From Desulfovibrio sp. Marseille-P6017 (lineage in GTDB: Bacteria > Bacillota_A > Clostridia > Peptostreptococcales > Peptostreptococcaceae): a stretch of 64,000 bases of DNA. The notes under the pieces were generated by a model. The model saw only the letters and a list, made by a program, of their open reading frames with translations, was not told the origin of the DNA and made no database searches. Each line of letters opens with the position of its first letter. The stretch's first letter is position 1. The DNA lies in the NCBI GenBank assembly GCA_900604495.1, contig UWOR01000008.1, forward strand, positions 85,266-149,265. Direction: 5' to 3'. The translations under genes were made by a program, and so were the position numbers. Below are positions 23,729 through 31,902 of the stretch, piece by piece.

Positions 23729-23760
23729 AAAAATACACCCATTTAAATGAGTGTATTTTT
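23729..23760. terminator. Terminator overlapping the end of the small membrane-protein gene
   Basis: 16-base arms (23729-23744, 23745-23760) with one mismatch, rich in A on the left and T on the right; the stop codon at 23743 lies inside. Confidence 0.75.
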
Positions 23761-24189
23761 ATTTGTTTTATATATTAAAACTTCAATTCCAGTTTTGATA
23801 ATTTGAATAAATACAGTTACTTCTAACATGAAACCTATATAATAATAAGCTCTTAATGTTTCAGTAGAATTTATTAGTGTAAACCCTGCATAAATAGCGA
23901 AAAGTATAACCATAAAAATATTCATACTTAATGCATATTTACTCATTTGTAACTTTCTTTTAATATATAATGCTAAAATCAATACTACTAATATAGCAAA
24001 TATAGCGATAGTAATATATTGTAATTTCATTATTGGATATTTATTTTCTAGTAAATTATTTTTATATACTATATATCTTAGCATCCCCATTTTTTTATGA
24101 GTAAAATAATTCACTAAGTAAGCACCTACTAATAACAAAATTTGTAAGACTGTAGCTATTATATTAAATATCTTATTTGATTTTTTCAT
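23743..24189 (-). CDS. Small integral membrane protein of unknown function
   Basis: A 148-residue protein with about four hydrophobic segments and basic termini (MKKSNK at the start, YKTNKNTLI at the end). I do not recognise a family. It starts 2 bases after the rhodanese lipoprotein stop, so it is almost certainly co-transcribed and may work with it at the membrane, for example in handling sulfur or electrons. That link is inference from position alone. Confidence 0.75.
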   Translation of the reverse strand: MKKSNKIFNIIATVLQILLLVGAYLVNYFTHKKMGMLRYIVYKNNLLENKYPIMKLQYITIAIFAILVVLILALYIKRKLQMSKYALSMNIFMVILFAIYAGFTLINSTETLRAYYYIGFMLEVTVFIQIIKTGIEVLIYKTNKNTLI

Positions 24190-24191
24190 TT

Positions 24192-25247
24192 TTATTTTGC
24201 TGCCTTATCTGTTGATAATTCACCTACTGTTGTATAAACAACACTATCACTACTTGGATCTCCTACTTGTACTGGAAGGTCATCATTCATTTGCCACTGA
24301 TACCATCCACCATCGTAAACAGTCATATCTCTTAATCCTGCATCATAACATATTAACCAAGGAACTGTAGCTCTCCATCCAGTTCCACAATAGAATGAAA
24401 GTTCATTATCTAAATTAAAATCACAATCTGACCATAATTCCTTCATTTGATCGAACGTTATATATGTGCCATCTTCATTAGTATAATCCTCCATAGTATA
24501 TGCAGTACTTCCACCACGTCCCCATACAGCACCTTTAGGTTCTCCTGCTCTATCTATGTAGTTATATCCACTTGTTTCTCCTATAAACTCTGCTTCACTT
24601 CTTATACTTACTAAACGGAAGTTAGAGTCATTATTTAACTTATCTTGAGCATCTTCTATAGACATCCAGTATTCAGGATGTGCAGGAACAGTTGTCCCAA
24701 AATCGGTTGCAGCTACTGCTTTTTCTATAGTCGTATCTGTTTCATAACCAGCTTCTGTCCATGCATTTAGCCCTCCATTAAGAACCTTTACATTTTCAAC
24801 ACCTGCCCAAAGATATGCATAAGCAACCCTTGCTGTTCCCGAAACATCAGCTCCATATAGTATAACTGTCTTATCTTTTGTTATTCCTAAATCTAACATT
24901 CCTTGTTCAACTACTTTAGCATCAGATAAATTCCAATATGGCTCACATTCCACACTCGCTATATCAACATGAATTGCTCCAGGTATATGTCCTTTTGTAT
25001 AATCTGTGCTATCTTTGTATGTCCCCCATGAAGCTTCTAAGATGACATAGTTATCTGACTCCGGCTGGTTTCCATCAATTACACTTTGTACCCATTCTGG
25101 AGTTACAAATACTTTTTCTTTATCTACTTGTTCTGATTGAACGTTTGATTCTTTTTTCGATGACTCTGTTTTATTAGCACTGCATCCTACTAATACTGTC
25201 GATAGCATTGTAGTACAAAGTACTAAACTCAATAATTTCTTTTTCAT
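24192..25247 (-). CDS. Rhodanese-type sulfurtransferase lipoprotein
   Basis: A 351-residue exported lipoprotein: basic start, hydrophobic LSLVLCTTML, lipobox LVGC (Cys22). Two tandem rhodanese domains follow; the first (about 50-180) lacks a catalytic cysteine (YGADVSGT), while the second has Cys287 in FYCGTGWRA. This inactive-active layout is the usual thiosulfate sulfurtransferase arrangement, but surface anchoring is less usual. It would transfer sulfane sulfur outside the membrane. The upstream region has a 21-bp tandem repeat containing the -35 box. Confidence 0.9.
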   Translation of the reverse strand: MKKKLLSLVLCTTMLSTVLVGCSANKTESSKKESNVQSEQVDKEKVFVTPEWVQSVIDGNQPESDNYVILEASWGTYKDSTDYTKGHIPGAIHVDIASVECEPYWNLSDAKVVEQGMLDLGITKDKTVILYGADVSGTARVAYAYLWAGVENVKVLNGGLNAWTEAGYETDTTIEKAVAATDFGTTVPAHPEYWMSIEDAQDKLNNDSNFRLVSIRSEAEFIGETSGYNYIDRAGEPKGAVWGRGGSTAYTMEDYTNEDGTYITFDQMKELWSDCDFNLDNELSFYCGTGWRATVPWLICYDAGLRDMTVYDGGWYQWQMNDDLPVQVGDPSSDSVVYTTVGELSTDKAAK

Positions 25248-25276
25248 AATTTCACCTCTTATTTTTCTAAATTAGT

Positions 25277-25305
25277 ATTTTACTACACTTTTTATCTACA
25301 TTCAA
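25277..25305 (-). promoter_or_regulatory. Promoter of the sulfurtransferase gene
   Basis: TTGAAT (25300-25305), 17-base spacer, TAAAAT (25277-25282) on the minus strand. The -35 lies in the first copy of the 21-bp repeat. Confidence 0.6.
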
Positions 25306-25340
25306 ATAGTTTTTATCTACATTCAAATAGTTTTTATCTA
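25289..25340. repeat. 21-bp tandem repeat (2.5 copies) in the promoter
   Basis: Two identical 21-base units (25289-25309, 25310-25330) and a 10-base partial third. The period is two helical turns, so it duplicates the -35 region and any bound site on one face. Confidence 0.92.
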
Positions 25341-25461
25341 TAATATAAACCTTGCTTATTTGACTTATCTATATATAACAATTATATCTGATTTGCTATA
25401 TTTTCTCATACTTTCTGACTTTTAATACATACAAGCTAACATTCTAAATATAATATAAAAT

Positions 25462-25496
25462 AAAAGACATGCTAAGTTCCAATTAGCACGTCTTTT
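25462..25496 (-). terminator. Terminator of the MoxR-VWA operon
   Basis: Arms 25462-25475 and 25483-25496 pair over 14 bp with a G-T wobble; TTTTATTTTA follows on the minus strand. Confidence 0.85.
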
Positions 25497-25509
25497 CTCT
25501 AAGCAATAT

Positions 25510-26919
25510 TTATAAAATTGGAGCTTGGTTATTCATTGAATATCCATCACTTCTAACATCATTCATATCAAATATATCATCTTTTACTTCAACCTTACTT
25601 AATTTCTTAACTATCCCATAAGGCTGAGCTAAAGAAAGTTTATCTCCTCTGCCTGAAATAACCCATAATATCTTGTATCCTCTTGGTATAACTTCTAATC
25701 TAGTTTCTCCTTTTCCATCAGTGAAATATACTAATAAATTAATCTTATTCCTATTAGCATAATCAAAAACTGGACTAAATTTAGTTCCACCTCTTATACT
25801 AGGTCTATCTTTTATGTCTTTAATATTCTTAACCTTATAAGTCCGCCTTATTTCATTATCACATTCTATAATAGTTATCTCATGATTGTAGTTTTTTACT
25901 ATATTAAGTACTTCTTTTATAGCTTGCTTAAATTCTTCATCGCTAATACTTCCGCTAGTATCAATTGCTACTGCAACTTCGGCTTTATGACTTCTAAGCT
26001 GGCCTCTTAAATCTAATCTACTTGGTTGCCTTCTATTCCTTCTTGTTATAGTTTTCTTCTTATTACTTTCAACAGTTCCCATTAATTTTTTTAAGTATAA
26101 ATTCCAAGGAAGCTCTCCTTTACTGCTTTTTAATGATGATATCATATCACTAATATATGATGGAACCGTACTTTTTAAAGAATTATCTATAAATTTTTCT
26201 GTAAATTCCCTAACAGTTTTAGAATCTATTTCATCAGATTCTTCCCATATATCGTGAGTGTTCTCCGGTCTAAATTCACTCTCTACATTATCATTTAAAT
26301 CGGCATCATTTTCTTCTCCATCTTTATCAGATTCTTGTAAATCTAACTCAATTTGAATCTTTTCTACATAATACTCAAAAGTTTCATATGGCTCTAAGTT
26401 CATAGAATAATGTGTATTTACCCACTCTAATGTAGTAGCATATGGCGGCAAATAGTCTAAATATTTATTTACTATTATATCCATCGCCATATTGATTGCC
26501 AATGTTGAGCATCTACCTTTTAGTTCTTTTGCTCTTATTAAATGTAATGATAGTACATGAAGAATTTCATGTTTAATAGTACTTTCCATCTGTCTCATGT
26601 TAAGATTCAGAAATATTAACGGATTAAAGTATATTACATATTTAGCTCCCTTGAAGTTAACTGCACTTGGACTACTTATATCGAACTTTATATCTCTACC
26701 CATTTGAAATAAGAAGTAGCCATAAAAGTTATCTTTATCTTCCATAAGACTTAAACTCACTTTATCTACAATAGTAAAGAATTCCTCTTTAAAATCTTTA
26801 GGTATGTCTATTTCAAAATTTACATTTCCTGAGTTTAACTTTAATTCAGTTGCTTTATTAACTATTTCAATAGCTTTATCATAAAGACTTCTTGTTTGTT
26901 TTTCAAAATAACTTTCCAT
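25510..26919 (-). CDS. DUF2201-type putative metallopeptidase with C-terminal VWA-like domain
   Basis: A 469-residue cytoplasmic protein. The N-terminal half has a zinc-peptidase-like HEILHVLSLH (His117, Glu118, His121) as in the DUF2201 N-terminal domain. A charged linker (about 190-230) follows, then a VWA-like domain with a metal-ion-dependent adhesion motif DTSGS (320-324), a GGT and YFTDG. Proteins of this class pair with MoxR ATPases, which remodel or insert cofactors into targets. The gene lies 7 bases after the MoxR stop. Whether the HExxH is catalytic is unknown. Confidence 0.88.
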   Translation of the reverse strand: MESYFEKQTRSLYDKAIEIVNKATELKLNSGNVNFEIDIPKDFKEEFFTIVDKVSLSLMEDKDNFYGYFLFQMGRDIKFDISSPSAVNFKGAKYVIYFNPLIFLNLNMRQMESTIKHEILHVLSLHLIRAKELKGRCSTLAINMAMDIIVNKYLDYLPPYATTLEWVNTHYSMNLEPYETFEYYVEKIQIELDLQESDKDGEENDADLNDNVESEFRPENTHDIWEESDEIDSKTVREFTEKFIDNSLKSTVPSYISDMISSLKSSKGELPWNLYLKKLMGTVESNKKKTITRRNRRQPSRLDLRGQLRSHKAEVAVAIDTSGSISDEEFKQAIKEVLNIVKNYNHEITIIECDNEIRRTYKVKNIKDIKDRPSIRGGTKFSPVFDYANRNKINLLVYFTDGKGETRLEVIPRGYKILWVISGRGDKLSLAQPYGIVKKLSKVEVKDDIFDMNDVRSDGYSMNNQAPIL

Positions 26920-26926
26920 GATAATA

Positions 26927-28030
26927 TTAACCTCTTATTAAGCTGTAAGCATTAAAATACAAGTCTACAAATTCTTCATTTTCTATAACTATTTTATAAA
27001 TTTTTTCATAACTATTTTTTAAATCTTTCATTATACCTACCATTAAATCAACTGGATATATTTTTATAAATTCTACAAATCTATTTATATCATTATTACT
27101 ATAGTTTTCATTTTCTATATTTGATTCTAATATTTTTAATATATTTACCGCAGTTAAATAAAGTCTTGTATGACTTTCTAATTTTATTTTTTCTATTATA
27201 GATTCTTCAAGAATTTCTCCAGAAAATACATCTTCATAAGATATAAGTGGTAAACAGTCTGATTCTATAAAACTTATAAATTCTTCTGCTATAATCTTAC
27301 CTACATTTCCCTTTATAACATTTAAAAATACTGCTCTAGATATTATTTCTTTATTTTCTTTGTACATTTTGTAAGTTTTAGAAACTCTTTCATAACTTCT
27401 TGGTGTAGCTCGTACATCATCTTCATTTATTTTATGAAGATACTCTGGGAATGTAGAAATAAACTCTATAACTTTTTGTTCTATTCCTGCATCTATTGCC
27501 CAGCTTAGCCATTGTGAATGATCTGGTTCCATGTTAAGCCATACAAATCTATTTTCTTGTGCCGCATCCATATCAACTACTTGATAATCAAAATCTGAAC
27601 CATATTTACTTGATGGATTCATTGCAGCTAGTATTTTTACATCATCATGTAACTTGTATCCATTTATTTCTCTGTTTAAAATTAGATTCATAAGTTCTTG
27701 TTGTACAGTATGCTCACAACGATTTATTTCATCTATAAATAAAAGTACACTTTTACCCTTTAATATCTCTTTATCTATCTCTCTTAACTTATGATGAACT
27801 GCATATATAGTAGTTTTTTTATTGTCTCCATAACTTTCTACAGTTGGTAGCCCCCCTATTTCACCTTCTTTAAGTAAGTTTCCATCAACTACAACTAAGC
27901 TCCAATTATTTTCTTTAGCGAGTCTTTTTGCTAGAGCTGTTTTTCCGATTCCACTTTCTCCAACTACTAAAGGTACTTCTCCAGTAGATAATACTAAGTC
28001 AACGCTTCTTAATGTGTCTATAAAATTCAT
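26927..28030 (-). CDS. MoxR-family AAA+ ATPase
   Basis: A 367-residue ATPase with Walker A GESGIGKT (24-31), Walker B LLFIDEIN (Asp100, Glu101), sensor-1 region LAAMNPSS and later RATPRSYER. It is close to MoxR/RavA-like chaperone ATPases that act with VWA proteins. It lies between the helical-repeat protein (14-base gap) and the VWA protein (7-base gap), so the three gene products probably form one machine. The repeat protein is the likely target adaptor or substrate; this is inference. Confidence 0.92.
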   Translation of the reverse strand: MNFIDTLRSVDLVLSTGEVPLVVGESGIGKTALAKRLAKENNWSLVVVDGNLLKEGEIGGLPTVESYGDNKKTTIYAVHHKLREIDKEILKGKSVLLFIDEINRCEHTVQQELMNLILNREINGYKLHDDVKILAAMNPSSKYGSDFDYQVVDMDAAQENRFVWLNMEPDHSQWLSWAIDAGIEQKVIEFISTFPEYLHKINEDDVRATPRSYERVSKTYKMYKENKEIISRAVFLNVIKGNVGKIIAEEFISFIESDCLPLISYEDVFSGEILEESIIEKIKLESHTRLYLTAVNILKILESNIENENYSNNDINRFVEFIKIYPVDLMVGIMKDLKNSYEKIYKIVIENEEFVDLYFNAYSLIRG

Positions 28031-28043
28031 TTTATCTTTTCTC

Positions 28044-28859
28044 CTATATCATCTTTAGTTTTTCATCTACAGCTATTTTTTTTGCTTTCTTACTTCCGTA
28101 CTTATAAATAAACATTATTTTGTCCATTTGGATTTTATCACTATTTCTATCTATAGTACTACATTTTAAGAAATCTCTAACATACTTTTCTTCTACATCT
28201 TCTTTTGATAGTATTTCTATCAATATTTTTTCTATATCTTCTTTTGATATCTCACTTGGTATCCTATTTTCAATATATTTAATTATTAATATATTTACTC
28301 TTAAAAATTTTAATATCTTTTCCTTATCTAAATCAACCATAAAACTAATTGCTGCCTCATTACTTTTTATAGCTACAATTTGCGCCTTAAGACTTGGTGA
28401 TTTTATATATCTTAATGCATCATAGCTTATTTTTACAGCTTCTTCCTGAACACTTTCATAAGGATTTTGTATATGCTTTATTGAATCATAATTTTTTCTT
28501 ACTGCTAGCAACTGTAGTTCCTCACTTGGATTTTTTGCATACTGAATTGCCCAACCAGCTTTATCAATTGCTAATTTAATCACTTTATCTGTTGGTTTTT
28601 TTATATATTCTAATATACTCCATCCATCATTTATAGCTTTTATCATCATTTCTTCACTTGGATTATCTATAAATTTAATTGCTCTTGCATTATTTTCTAT
28701 TGCTATAACCTTCATTTCCTCACTTGGATTTTGTATATATCTTAATAGTAGACCATCTAATTTTATGGCTAATAATTTCATTTCTTCGCTTGGATTATTT
28801 ATATTTTTTATAATAGAAGGATTCCTCTTTATCATTTCAATAGCTCTTGATTCGTCCAT
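28044..28859 (-). CDS. Helical-repeat protein with seven ~22-residue NPSEE repeats
   Basis: A 271-residue protein. From residue ~20 to ~175 it consists of about seven units of 22 residues with the pattern NPSEE-M-x3-AI-x6-AI-x-(F/Y)I. Each is likely two short helices, resembling DUF4116-like repeats; the remaining ~90 residues are less regular and helical. ATG follows GGGGAGG. No enzymatic motif is seen. As first gene of a three-gene operon with MoxR and VWA proteins it is probably the specificity or scaffold subunit. I do not know a named homolog. Confidence 0.8.
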   Translation of the reverse strand: MDESRAIEMIKRNPSIIKNINNPSEEMKLLAIKLDGLLLRYIQNPSEEMKVIAIENNARAIKFIDNPSEEMMIKAINDGWSILEYIKKPTDKVIKLAIDKAGWAIQYAKNPSEELQLLAVRKNYDSIKHIQNPYESVQEEAVKISYDALRYIKSPSLKAQIVAIKSNEAAISFMVDLDKEKILKFLRVNILIIKYIENRIPSEISKEDIEKILIEILSKEDVEEKYVRDFLKCSTIDRNSDKIQMDKIMFIYKYGSKKAKKIAVDEKLKMI

Positions 28860-29003
28860 AATATACCTCCCCTATCTATTATTCTATATTAAAGTTTATA
28901 ATTATTAATATTATATTAATATACTTTTTTAATGATTTTAAACAGAATAATTATTCCAAAATTATAAATTTATATAATTTAACTTTATACTTAATTCTAA
29001 TAA

Positions 29004-29034
29004 AAAAACGATGAAAAATTATTTCATCGTTTTT
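29004..29034. terminator. Terminator of the YbhN-like gene
   Basis: 13-bp stem (29004-29016 with 29022-29034), 5-base loop, A and T flanks. Confidence 0.85.
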
Positions 29035-29103
29035 AGCTTTATACTATTTTCTTATAAATCCAGACTATATACTTTTTTATCTTAGTAATTATAGTGATAT
29101 GAT

Positions 29104-30147
29104 TTATTCATTTGTTAACTTTACCTTTATATTTTGTATTTTTAATATTATTAATAATATTCCACTTAAAAATAAAAATAAGTAAAAACTAATTCCACGA
29201 CTAATTAACATAGCTTCACTTAATACTCTTATTGGGAAGAGTAATTTAAATAACATTAAAAATCCACTTTCACTTACTCCTACTGCTCCAGGAAGGGGAA
29301 GTGCACATACAGCTATAAATAAAACAGCTTGAACTCCTACAAAGGTAAATATTGAATATCCACTAAAACCAAAAGATCTATATACCCAGTATGGAATACT
29401 GTGAATTGCAAAGATTTGTATACATGTAGTCAAAAATGTTTTTAAAATAATCGTTTTATTTCTAGTAATATATAAAGAACATTCTTCATATTCGTTAATT
29501 ATAGAATATACCTTATCCCTTATTTTCTTTACCTTATTATATCCTAGTGATTCAATTAATTTAATTACGAAATCAAAAACCTTTCTTATCGCAGAATATG
29601 AAAATATTGCTGATAATAAAAACAGCAGTGCTATAATATTTAATATTAATCCTAAAACAAGAAGGTACTTAATTGAGCCAATACTTCTTAATAATAAAGA
29701 CTGTTGTGTAAAAAATCCAATTAATGAAAACATTATAGTAACTACCTGAAAAAATATTAGCTCAATTAAAAGTACTAACGTTGCATGTGAGATTTTTATA
29801 TCATCTTTACACATTTGATAAGCTTGCATTGGCTGTCCACCAGATGCTGATGGTGTAATCGAGCTAAAAAAGAATCCATTTACTGAGTAATTTATACATC
29901 TAAATATACTTGGATTATATCCTAAAGCTATAAGATTTCTTTTTGTATTACTTGCTTCACAAAAAATATATACACACATACATACTATTGCTGGAATTAT
30001 ATAAAAAATATTTATCTGTGAAATCGTCTTAATTACTTTATTTATATCTAGGCTTTTAAAAATAAAATAAAATGTAATAGCTATTAATATTAAAAATAAT
30101 CCTCCATTTTTTAATATTTTATAAAATAAATTTTTGTTATTTTTCAT
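29104..30147 (-). CDS. YbhN/UPF0104-family membrane protein (LPG-synthase TM-like)
   Basis: A 347-residue protein with about eight hydrophobic segments. It fits the lysylphosphatidylglycerol-synthase transmembrane/UPF0104 family, seen in the SASGGQPMQAYQM and LPLPGAVGVSESGFL motifs. The aminoacyl-transfer domain of MprF is absent, so it resembles the flippase half alone. Members are thought to move lipids or lipid-linked molecules across the membrane. It lies downstream of an EcsC-family gene on the same strand; a functional link is not established. Confidence 0.85.
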   Translation of the reverse strand: MKNNKNLFYKILKNGGLFLILIAITFYFIFKSLDINKVIKTISQINIFYIIPAIVCMCVYIFCEASNTKRNLIALGYNPSIFRCINYSVNGFFFSSITPSASGGQPMQAYQMCKDDIKISHATLVLLIELIFFQVVTIMFSLIGFFTQQSLLLRSIGSIKYLLVLGLILNIIALLFLLSAIFSYSAIRKVFDFVIKLIESLGYNKVKKIRDKVYSIINEYEECSLYITRNKTIILKTFLTTCIQIFAIHSIPYWVYRSFGFSGYSIFTFVGVQAVLFIAVCALPLPGAVGVSESGFLMLFKLLFPIRVLSEAMLISRGISFYLFLFLSGILLIILKIQNIKVKLTNE

Positions 30148-30193
30148 ATTTTATTCTCCAAATAATTTTATATACAACATATAAAATCTTACA

Positions 30194-30982
30194 CTATTTA
30201 AACTTATTTATAATTCTCTTGTACTTTCTATATATAAAATTATCTTTTTTATGCATATAATATTCACTCTTTAATAATCTCATATGATATGCATAAATTG
30301 CATACTCACCTAATTTATCAACTAATTTGTTATTTACATAAGCCCCAACAAAAGCGCCAATCCCTGGTACTAATTGAAGTAACTTTGCTATATCAATATA
30401 ATCTCTATATTCTTGTTGAAAGCTTCTCCAATCAAACTCATTAATATCACTAGATAAATCATCTTTAAAATCATCAAAGCACTCCATATTATTAAATATA
30501 AAATTTACATGAGATTTACTAGAAAAAGCAAGTTGGAATATATTAAGTATATATAACCTCTCTCTATAATCATTAGTATCAAATCCATATATGCTGGCAA
30601 TTTCATAAAGAAGTTTTATCTTTATACTTAAAAGTAGTGGAAAATCACAAAAACCTACAAGTATCCCTCCTGCTCCTGTTCCTGCTCCCTCTATCATAGC
30701 AGCATTTTTATAAAACTTTATTTTTTCATAAACTAAATTATCTCTTTCTTCTAATAATATATTTTTTATAGGTTTTTTAGTTATATACTTAGAACCAAGT
30801 AAAACTACCTTTGTCATATTTTTTATAGCAATAGTTACTATTTCATGATATTTTTTAGGAAGCATTGAGTTTAATTTATTTTGAGTTCCTTTTGATGCCT
30901 TATCTATTATAGATGGTTTTTTTCTTATTTTCTTTTTCCATTTTTCTAATTCTTTTAATTTTATATAATCGTACGTTTCCAT
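30194..30982 (-). CDS. EcsC-family protein
   Basis: A 262-residue protein matching the EcsC family, with a glycine-rich GAGTGAGGILVGFCDFPLLL segment (about 97-117) and a second glycine-rich VPGIGAFVGAYVN near 205. In B. subtilis EcsC is encoded with the EcsAB transporter, but the molecular function is unknown. Here it is not near an EcsAB pair; a YbhN-like gene follows 46 bases downstream. A membrane-associated role is likely from the hydrophobic glycine-rich segments. Confidence 0.82.
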   Translation of the reverse strand: METYDYIKLKELEKWKKKIRKKPSIIDKASKGTQNKLNSMLPKKYHEIVTIAIKNMTKVVLLGSKYITKKPIKNILLEERDNLVYEKIKFYKNAAMIEGAGTGAGGILVGFCDFPLLLSIKIKLLYEIASIYGFDTNDYRERLYILNIFQLAFSSKSHVNFIFNNMECFDDFKDDLSSDINEFDWRSFQQEYRDYIDIAKLLQLVPGIGAFVGAYVNNKLVDKLGEYAIYAYHMRLLKSEYYMHKKDNFIYRKYKRIINKFK

Positions 30983-31113
30983 TTTATCACCTATTTATAT
31001 TTAATACTATTTCAATTATATATATATGCTATTATAACATCTCACGTATATTAATTTTTATATTATAAACTACTTTATATATAAATTTAATGAATTAATA
31101 TAATTTATTAAAT

Positions 31114-31182
31114 AAAAAAGACATAACATGATGTCTCAATGTAATTATATTTACAATGAAAACATCATACTATGTCTTTTAT
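31114..31182. terminator. Large bidirectional terminator of ahpC
   Basis: Arms of 19 bases (31116-31134, 31162-31180) pair with one mismatch; A run on the left and T run on the right. An inner hairpin fills the loop. Confidence 0.85.
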
Positions 31183-31205
31183 TATTTTATTGATTAAATG
31201 GATTA

Positions 31206-31769
31206 TTATAATTTTCCTACTAAGTCTAAGCTTGGTACTAATGTTTCAGCTCCTGGAATCCATTTAGCTGGGCAAACTTGATCTCCATGTTCTGCCACGA
31301 ATTGTGCAGCTTGAACTTTTCTTAATAATTCTTCTGCATTTCTTCCTATCCCTAAGTCATGAACTTCGTAAGCTTTTATTTCTCCTTCTGGATTTATTAT
31401 GAATGTTCCTCTTAAAGCCATTCCATCTTCTTCTATCATAACATCGAAATCTCTAGTTAACTTTCCAGTTGGATCCGCTAACATTGGATATTGTATTTTT
31501 CCTATTGTTTCAGATGCATCTGCCCATGCTTTATGTACAAAGTGGCTATCTGTTGATACTGAATAAACTTCGCATCCTATTTCTTTGAATTTTTCATAGT
31601 TATCAGCTAAATCTCCTAATTCAGTTGGGCAAACAAATGTAAAGTCTGCTGGATAGAATACAAATACTGACCAATGACCTTTTACATCTTCAAGTGTTAC
31701 TTCTCTAAATTCCCCATTTTGATATGCTTGAACTTTAAACTCAGATACTTTTTTGTTTATTAATGACAT
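31206..31769 (-). CDS. ahpC: Alkyl hydroperoxide reductase subunit C (2-Cys peroxiredoxin)
   Basis: A 187-residue peroxiredoxin with the peroxidatic Cys47 in FTFVCPTE and the resolving Cys166 in DQVCPAKW, as in AhpC. It reduces hydrogen and organic peroxides in the cytoplasm. The ATG follows AAGGAG. It lies 133 bases downstream of the reductase gene at 31903, on the same strand, with a weak PerR-like box between. It is probably recycled by that reductase, whose C-terminal dithiol domain resembles AhpF. Confidence 0.96.
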   Translation of the reverse strand: MSLINKKVSEFKVQAYQNGEFREVTLEDVKGHWSVFVFYPADFTFVCPTELGDLADNYEKFKEIGCEVYSVSTDSHFVHKAWADASETIGKIQYPMLADPTGKLTRDFDVMIEEDGMALRGTFIINPEGEIKAYEVHDLGIGRNAEELLRKVQAAQFVAEHGDQVCPAKWIPGAETLVPSLDLVGKL

Positions 31770-31820
31770 AATTTTTTCTCCTTTATATTTAAATTATTAT
31801 TTTATTTGTGTTTTTAAAAT

Positions 31821-31835
31821 CAGTAATGATTATGA
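31821..31835. promoter_or_regulatory. Weak PerR/Fur-like box upstream of ahpC
   Basis: CAGTAATGATTATGA partly matches the 7-1-7 pattern TARTAATNATTAYTA seen at the neighbouring oxidative-stress genes. Overlapping ATTTTCATTATC adds further Fur-like character. Confidence 0.35.
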
Positions 31836-31902
31836 TTTTCATTATCTTAATCTTATATATTCCCTACTTTTTAGTCTTTAAACATATTTTTAAAATTTTT
31901 TA

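Noticed and set aside
25289..25340. CRISPR-like repeat array
   Set aside because: Units are directly adjacent without spacers and only 2.5 copies exist; no cas gene in the window.
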